Assembly (NCBI GenBank): GCA_001643675.2
Contig: LSRY02000048.1
Span: forward strand, 381,501 to 445,500
Direction of reading: 5' to 3'
Origin: Monocercomonoides exilis
Taxonomy: Eukaryota > Preaxostyla > Oxymonadida > Polymastigidae
DNA: 64,000 bases
Part shown: piece after piece, positions 34,892 to 43,500 of the stretch
How positions within the stretch are numbered: the first letter of the stretch is position 1
Layout: each line of letters opens with the position of its first letter
Translations under genes and position numbers: made by a program
The notes under the pieces: generated by a model
What the model was told of the DNA's origin: nothing
The model's input: the letters and a program-made list of their open reading frames with translations, nothing else
Database searches by the model: none

Positions 34892-35056
34892 AAATGTGCA
34901 GATAAGATACGGTAAATTTCCAGAAGAAAAGTCCTTCACAATTCCAAAACTCTTCTTTTCTTCATCTCTATCATACACTTGCGATATTAAATTTACAAAT
35001 GTATTAAGGAATTTTTCTGTTGTTTTGGACTCCAGTTTGATAAAATAGAGCTTTAA

Positions 35057-37537
35057 TTAATGGAAGAGTTGAAAAACATAAAAAATTACATAACAGATCA
35101 GCAATAATGAAAAAACATCTTTTTTTTCATAATGAGCCGATGATTTGCATTGCCCTAATCAAAAATAACTTATTTGCAAAAAGCTCGTTTGTTTGCAAGT
35201 GGAAATATTTGTTCAATTTTACAATTTCTTGATCCCGAAAAAAGCATCAAATTATTCTAATTCATAAAAATCAAGAACCTTTAAACAATCAAAAAAGCAT
35301 AAATAAATATATAAAAGAAAATAAAAATAAAAAATAAAAAATCAGTTGATCTGGAAGCATATTGAGTAAGAGGAGATTTAAAAAACTGAGTTTGGAGAAG
35401 TGCTATATGCACAAAATAGAATCTTTCAAACAAGCTGTGAAAGCAGAACTGGTTGATCTGTGTGCTATTGTCAATTTGAGAATAAGTGATTGTTGCTGAA
35501 GATGAAGGTGATGATGATGAAAATAACAAAAAAAAAAGAATAGAAGGAGAATATGAGTCCAACGAAGAGATGAGCTTTTCCCTTTCTTTTCTTCCTTGTT
35601 TTTCTTGTAAAAGAGTCAAAAAAAGTCAGATCCAGATTGGATGAGCAGCCAATCTGATTCAGTATCTGTCCAATTCAGTGAAGGCAAGTAAAGATATATG
35701 AAACAAAGAAGATTGAAGAACAAAATAGACGAAAATGGGATGAGTTTTCGATGAGTAAACTATCGAGATCGATGAAAAAGAAGAAGATGATGATGATGTT
35801 GGAGAAGAACAAATTGGCAACAATGACAGAACATATTGTCAATGTGTAAAAAAATATAATCTGTTTCTTCCCTTTTCTCTTCTTCTTCTTCTTCTTCTTC
35901 TCTGCTGCTCAATCACCATGAGTTGAATTGATTTTCCTCCCAGAATTCATAAGAGAGGAAGAAGTGAAAGTTAGCTTCAAATAATCAGAGGCAGAAGATA
36001 ATTCTCATATTTTGTGCTTTTCATCCACTTCCAAAGCAATTAGTGAAGATTGTGAGGAAGGAGTTGATGATGTTTGAAGTGTGTTTGGTGACTGTTGAGT
36101 TGAAGAAGATGAAGAAAAAAAACTTTGAAAATCAACTTTATTCACCAATAGCTCATGATTCCTTATTTTCTCGTTCCAAATGAAAATTTTGTCGCGCCTG
36201 TGAATATGACGATTTGTGCATCCAAATCTCCTTCTGCTGCTGTGGTGATTCTCTTTTTCCTCTGCTTTGCATTTCTCTCTCTTTCTCTCTCTCTCCCAAT
36301 CATCCTCACCCAAATTCGCTCATAACCCTTTCCACTTCTGCTGCTTCCAAGCATTCTCATTCAATGCCGGCTCACACAAATAGAACTTGAAATCGAAGTG
36401 ATATCTCCTTCACTTCAAGTTTCTATCTGATGCCTTCGTTGTGCAATCATCAGCACAATTCTTGTTCTTTCTTCACTTCAGCAGCAATCCAATCCCAAAT
36501 CGTCCTCCACACCCAACACATTTCTCCATCGCTTCCACCAAAAAGAAAAAACATCATTCATCCATCTTCCATCTCACTTCGTTATTTCTCCACTTTTCCA
36601 AAGCTCCTTGTGTTCGTCTGCTCATTTTTCTTCCTTTGCCTCTTTCACCAAAGCAATTTGTCAAACAGATCTGCCAGAAACAAGGCGCATGAGACGTTGT
36701 CCATTGCTCTAGAATTGTTCAATTGAAATAAAAAATATAAATAGACAAAAGCAGGTGAGGATTTCCATTCCAATAAATAATCAAACAAATGGTTTTGTTT
36801 TCTTGAAATTGTTCGAAAAAATAAAAATTTGGCAAACATTTCATTCAAAATTCATCTTTACCAATATTATCTTTGTTTTTTCTAAAATTTTCCATTTTCA
36901 AGTGTTTCAGCCTTTGGCAAATTTCTTTTGACTGAAATAGCATCTTTTTCTGCTCAAAGCATGCAAAATGCGCATCATTGAATAAATTAATCGTGCGTGG
37001 ATCATTTCTTTGATTGAAAATGTTCATTTCGGACAGGATTCGCTTTTCAAACTTGTATTCAGAAATCAATCATTGTTTCTGACATTTGAAAATTAATTAA
37101 ATCTAAATTCTCAACAAATATAAAATATCACACTGCGATATGAAATTTTAAATATTTCTCCAAAAACTCTTTAATTCTTTAAATAAACTAATGTTTTAAA
37201 CAACAGCCATTTGCATGAGGCTATATTTGAGTGAATAGACTAATCTCTCTCAGATGCTTTTAAATATAATATGGCATCATAGAAAACACATTATATCGCT
37301 GTCCACTCGTTGGTTAATGAAATATCAATACATCAAAATTGTTGAATTCTCAATTAATATTATTCATTAGATCAACTTTATAATTTTTATTCTTTTAAAG
37401 AATGATGAAAAATTGCAACTTTGAAAAAAAATACAATTCCACTTTTGAAATGATTATTTTTCGAAGTTTATTACCCATATTAGAAAAAAGAATTCAGGAA
37501 AAAAAGAAAAGGAGATTCCACTTGGGTGCTGGGCTCA
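35057..37537. other. Intergenic spacer between two divergent large genes
   Basis: This 2.5 kb spacer separates the 5' ends of the giant dynein-like gene (minus) and the beta-helix gene (plus), so both promoters should lie here. It is AT-rich with CTT/GAA microsatellites (35.88-35.90 kb). A small hairpin lies at 36384-36422 (arms GAAGTG and CACTTC inside AACTT and AAGTT). A minus-strand open frame at 36005-36313 (102 codons) shows mixed composition and no recognised motif. I cannot decide whether it is a small gene, an upstream exon or chance. Confidence 0.5.
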
Positions 37538-40500
37538 ATGCTGTCGGGAATATGCTGTTTTGTCTGCATAATATATTTTCAGTGCATGTGCATTGGAGCT
37601 GCAAATGAAGAAACATTTCAGATGAAGAAATACAAGAAAGAAAGAATTGATGATTATCTTGAGAGAAATTGGTCGGACGCCTTTCAAAAGGATGTTTTTG
37701 CCAATGAAATTGGATTGGAAACAAACAACGGTGGAAGAGAATGTGGAACGAAAATAACGAAGAAATGTGAAAAAAGGATGAATGGAGATTCGAAAGAAGA
37801 GAATGATGAAAAACTCAAATTCAGAGAAGCCAGCCGAACTGAAATGGTTCGAGGAACAAACATGTCTGCTGAACGAAAAATGAGGAAACAACAAAGATAT
37901 GAGGGTGAAAGTTTGATTGAAGGATGTTTGATGATTGCCAATTCTTCAATAAAACTCCACTCCCTGGGATTGGTGCTAAATGATGGCCAAAGTGTATTGA
38001 ATGCTGCAAATGGATGTTTCATCGAAGTGAGCAGATGCAGGATAGAGATTGGAGGAGAAATGCCACCATTTTGTTTGAGTGGAAGTTGTGGGCTGCTCAC
38101 CAACATATCTCTCCGATTCCCTTTGAATTCACATTTTCAGAAATGCCCGTCTCTCTTCTCTTCAAAACCATTTGAAGGGATTCATTCAGAAAAATGTCAT
38201 GTTTCTGTTTGTTACTCTCATTTCTCCTCTTTTTGTATTTCTTCAGCCCCATTTCTCTCATCTGCATTTGTTGAGAGTATTTCACTTTCCAATTTGGATT
38301 TCTTCAACTTCTCAACAACTCCAGCAAAAACTGAATCACACTCAACTTGCCAATGTGGAAAAGCAACCTCGATGAATTCGTGTTCATTTCATTCAGTTTG
38401 TGATGCATACGATGGAGGAATTGTTCCCTCAATCAACAACCCCTTTGCATCTCTGACAGCTTCAAACACCTCTTTTGTTGTATGTTGCAGAACAAAAAAT
38501 GTTGTTTGCGAAGGAACTGCAGATGGAAAGTTGACTCCAGGGAGACAAAACGAAACAGAAAATGGAGCAAACACATTCACTTGGTGTGAATGGAACGGGT
38601 CGAAAACGACTGGAAACAAAGATGATTTCACTGATGATGCTTCAAATGGTGGAGCAATTCGAATGTACAATCTCAATTCTGGAGAACTAACTGTTTCTCA
38701 TTGTGCGTTCAATGATTGCCACGCTCATTATCGAGGCGGTGGGATTATGTGTCACACAATCAAGACTGTGCGTATCGAAAATAATGTATTCAATTCGTGC
38801 TCAGTGCAAACTTGGGCAGGAGGAGGGGTGTACACCTGTAATATAACTTCGAGTGTTCTGATCAGTGGATGTGAATTTCAAAATTGCAAAGCAAATAGAT
38901 ATGGAGGAGGTCTTGATCTTGAAGATATTAATTGTTCAGGAACAGGATGCATTGAAGCAGAAAATGGTGGAGGGGAAAGTGTGTGTGTGTTTGATTGCAG
39001 TTTTTCTTCTTGCTCAGTTTCAAGTTATTATGGCGGAGGCATGTTTTGCGAAACTGTTCCTAAAACTCAATTTAAAATAAGGTTCATTCAGTTCATTTCA
39101 TGCTCAGCAGCATCGTGTGGAGGTGGTTTGAGGTTTCATCTTTCAAGACAATCATCACAAAAGGATATAATTTATTGTGATTATCTTTTCTTTCACGAAT
39201 GCGAATGTTCAGGAAATCCCCCCTATGGCCATGATATAATGTTTTTTGACCTTTTTAATGCTTTTTTGTCTTCGGGCAATCCGTTCTTTGAATGTTACAC
39301 AACAAATACAAATGATCAGAGAGTGTGTTATGGATATGATAATATGGGAAGCAGTTGGTCGTACTATCACACAGAAAAACAGTGGTGGATAAACAATGGG
39401 ATTCTGAATCGGTTTGTTGCAGTTGATGGTGGTTTTGAAGACAAGATGTGTGGAATAGATGAGTCAAGGGCTTGCAAATCAATTGGCATTGCTGTTCATC
39501 AAAGCAAAACACAGACAACCTTGGTTGTCATGCTAATGGAAGGGAATTATAAAAGAGAGACCACTCCTATTGATATTGAATCAATGAAGGTATCAGTCAT
39601 TGGGGCATGTAAAGATAAGAGTTCGATTGGAACAGGAGCACTTTCATCTGTAGGAACGCTGTTCAGTGTGACGACAGGTCACCTTGGTTTATTGCACATG
39701 AAGGTTGATTGTAACTCAAATTTTAGTCCTTCTACGCCGAGTGTGGTTGTGGTGTCTGATGGAGGTGGGTCACTCTCATTGGAGGATGTTGTGATCACCA
39801 CAAGTAACAAGGAAGGATATGTGATATCATCGTCTTTGTTTGTGGTGCAGCTGTCGCAGCTATCGATGGTTGGTGTGGAGATCAAAGATATGAATGTCTC
39901 AAAACCATTGTTCTCTGAGCCGGATCTATCTTCTTCTTCTTCTTCTTCATTGCCGTCATTATCGTCATCTGCACTGCATCTGACAGCCACAGTATCAGGA
40001 GATAGCGTGCTGGCAAATGTGAAAGTGATGAATGTGAAGTTGACTGAAGGAGATGGGGTAGTTGTGGCAAAGAGTGTGAAGGAAGGGGAGATATTTTCTG
40101 TGAGCAACATAACAATAGAGGGATGTGAGTGTGAGGAAGGAAATGGAGGAGGAATGAGTATTTATTTGGTAGACAATGGAGAAGTGGTGATGAATGGAAC
40201 AACTGTCATTGATGGATGCAATACGGTGAATAATGGAGGGAATGGAGGGAAAGGAGGAGGGATGATGATTGTGATAGAGAGTGGAGAGTGTGGATTGACA
40301 ATTGGGAAGAATGTTGAGTTTTCGAAAGTGAATGGGAATGTGGCCTCATATGGGAAGGATGTGTTTGTTCAATGTGGGTGTGGTGTGTTTTTGGAGTCAA
40401 AATTGAATACAGACACATTTGCCTTTTTTGACACAAGTGTCATTCCATCAGATGTGTTGAGGTTGAGTGGGAGTGAAAATGGGGATGAAAGAAAAGTGAT

Positions 40501-43500
40501 TCCACTGTTTGTGTATTTGTGCTCAATGGGAACGAAGGTGATTGTTGATGGGAGTGGAGGAAATGGGATGGACCACAACCATTGTGGATTTGAGTCGTTC
40601 AGGTGTCAGACAGTTGACTATTGTGCAAACTCAAGAATGAGCAGCACAGCGAATGAAATAGAAGTTGTCTCATCTTCGTCAATAACCAAGGAAATTACAG
40701 GACCTTCATTTGATGTGAATATTTCAGGTAGAATTGTGTCATTCGAAGAGGGAGAGAGAATTCTGGTGAATGTGATTGATGGAGGATCAGCCACACAAGA
40801 CTGGCTTGTTGGATGTTCGAGTTCACTGACAATGAGCAGACTTTCATTTGTTGTGAAAGGTCAGTTGAATTCAAGGAGAAGTGCATTCATTCTCTCAAAT
40901 TCAACACTCAGTGTGACGAACTGTTCAGTCTCATTTGAAAGTGGCTCATTGACTGACGGAAAGATAGGATATAATGTGATAAGCATTGAGGGAGGAGAAT
41001 TAATTATGAATGGATTTGTGATGGAAGGGCCAGTGACAACGAATGGGAAATCTCCAATATCAATGAAAAATGTAATGAGATTGGAGATGAATAACAGCAG
41101 AATGAGTGGAGTGGAGGTGACAGGTGGAATTGGAGGAGGATGTTTGAATGTTGGGATGAATGAAGAAGGAGGAAGTGTGAATACTGAAGAAAGTTATATA
41201 TCGTCAGTGTGTTCAGGTGGAAGTGGGATGAAAGGAGGAGGGATTATGATATCAGTGGGGAAGGGAGGGAGTTTGGAGATGAAAAATGTGAACTTATCAG
41301 GATGTGAAGTTCCATCAGAGGATAGAGAGGATGGAGGAAGAGGAATTGGAGGAGGGATGTTTGTTGAACTTCCTAATCAAATGGGATCATTTGTGATGGA
41401 AGGAATGACATTTGAGGGATGCAATGCCTGGAAGGGGAAGAATATGTTTGTTTCAGGATGGGATCTGAGTGAGATTGTGAAGAAGGAGCATTTGAAATGG
41501 GAGATAAAGGAAGAGGAGTTGGGATGGTTGGATGAGTTGTGTGGATGGGAGAGGATGACAACAGGAGAGGAGGGATATGTGATTCCGTTGGTTGTGTATT
41601 TGTGGGACAATTGGAGTGGGGATGGGTTTGTTTCGAAGGAAAAAGGAGGAGACTTCAATGGGTGTGGATATTCCGAAGCGCCATGCTCATCAATCAATCA
41701 CTTGATATCGCTGAGATATGGAACGCTTGAAAAAGGCGAATCACGTATTAAAATTTCTGGTTCAGGGTTGCTTCAAAAATCGATTTTATTTTTATTATCA
41801 TCATCTTCAAAAACTCCAATTGTGTCAATTGAGGGAGAAATTGAAGGAACAATTTTGAAAGTGAGTGAGGGAGGAAGGAATGAAGGTGAAGAAGAAGGAG
41901 GGGGAATGATAACATTGAATGTTGTTGCTTCATTCACGAATTTGTTATTTTCTCTGCCAAATGGACTTGTTTCTCATTCATCACTTATTCACTCAACTTC
42001 ATCTTCAGCAACACTTTCTATCATGAGATGCTCATTTGTTTGTGACGATGCAACAAAGGAAACGAAATATTGTCTGATAAAAGCAGATGGAGGGAGTGTG
42101 GTGATTGAGGATTGCACCCTTTCTCAATTCAGTCTGGTAAAAGGGCTTGTTGAATTCATAGCAGATGTGAAGAGTATTGATGTGATGAATGTGTCAGTTT
42201 CAAACACAACAATCTCAGGAAGCAGTCTGATATCGCTGAGTCAGCCATCCCCAACAAATGTGTTGATCAACAAAGCAAGAGAAAACACAAAACAAATTGT
42301 GAGGGTGAACAGCTCCTCTTTTGCAAACATCACATGCGTGGAGAACAGAGCATGTGTGATGAGTGTGGGATCATTTTCATCTGGGATGGAATGCGTGATT
42401 GAAGGATGCGTGCTGACGAAGTGTATGAGTGAGAGGAGCAAAGAAGGAGGAGGGATGAAGATGTTGATGAAGAGAGACGAGTCAGAGGTGAAAGTGAGTG
42501 GGTGTTCATTTGGGATGTGTGTGTGTTTCACAGTGAATGGGAGAGGAGGAGGGATGATGATTGATGCAATAGATCCGAATGTGGAATACACAGAGACCAA
42601 AATACCACCACTTGAGCTGAGATTGGAGAACATTCGATTCATGATGAATGATGCGTTTGTGGGGAAGGATATGTTCATCCGATGTGAATCGATTGCCTCA
42701 CAGATCAATGAAAGACTGTTTTTGTTGGACTTTAATCAGGAATCATTGAAGTCGAACAACTCGATGTGTGGGAGCGATGGAGAAGAGAATATTGATGTTG
42801 ATCTGATTCCGCTGGTCACATTCTATTATTCTTCACAGGTATTTGTGTGTGTGAATGGGAGTGACAGCAGGCAATGTGGAGCACAGAACAATCCGTGTGA
42901 GAGCATTGGAAATGCTGTGCAACACATCGAACGAAGTGTTGTGAATATGATTATAATTGACGGAGCAGGGAAGATAGGAGGAGAATGTGTGATTGGGGAT
43001 GTGAGGATGGAGCCTGTGAAGAAAACAAAGGGGAATATTTGTTTTGATGGGAAGATTGAAAAAACATCTGAGGAGGACGGCATCATGAAGTTTGTGAATG
43101 AAAGTGCAGTGGAAAGATGCTCATTTGAGTTTGGAGGTGAGTTTGAAGCAAGTCATAAGTTCATTTTGAAAGTGAAAAACGGCTCAATGGAGATGCGAAA
43201 TTGCAAGTTTATTTCGTCTGCTGTTGAGCTGAAGTTGGACAACACGATTGTGAGCGTGGAAAGTGGAGAATTGAAAATGTGGGAAATGGAGTTCAACAGT
43301 TTGCATCTGAGAGCGGCGTTGATTGTGTTGTGTGAAGAGTCGAAAGTGTTTTTGGGAGAAACAAACATTTGGAATGTGATGTGTCAAGCAGATGCAGCTG
43401 TTGTTGTTGTTGGAGGGAAAGCAGAGTTTGAGATGAAAGAAATGAGCTTTGAGAATATTTCGCTGTTGACGGATGGATGTGTAATGGTGATTGATGAAGC

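Larger units (their letters stand above)
22500..34891 (-). other. Dynein tail region with massive disordered inserts
   Basis: Residues 1 to about 4130 of the giant protein. Ordered, helix-rich stretches (about 34.9-33.1 kb, 32.4-32.0 kb, 30.2-29.6 kb, 28.4-26.4 kb, 25.6-25.3 kb, 24.5-22.5 kb) alternate with low-complexity inserts. The ordered parts fit the position of a DHC_N1-type tail, which normally binds intermediate and light chains, but individual tail motifs are too diverged for me to pin down. The block at about 23.7-22.6 kb is a charged, heptad-like helical region leading into the linker. The tail is roughly three times the usual length. Confidence 0.55.

Noticed and set aside
1-34891. 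Alternative genetic code (TAA/TAG as Gln), as in some oxymonads
   Set aside because: All genes here read with ordinary stops, Gln is encoded by CAA and CAG, and the giant frame contains no in-frame TAA or TAG needing reassignment.
1-34891. Several separate genes or a midasin-type protein
   Set aside because: Motif order (HWEKV, FPRLF, FQYLG, FADRL, stalk PPRVI, GDCILAAAF, DPLGTAQYW) is specific to dynein heavy chains, and the frame is continuous with no start or stop between blocks.
36430-36726. Small plus-strand frame of 98 codons with a hydrophobic stretch
   Set aside because: The composition is that of T-rich spacer DNA, and no start context, motif or partner exon supports it.
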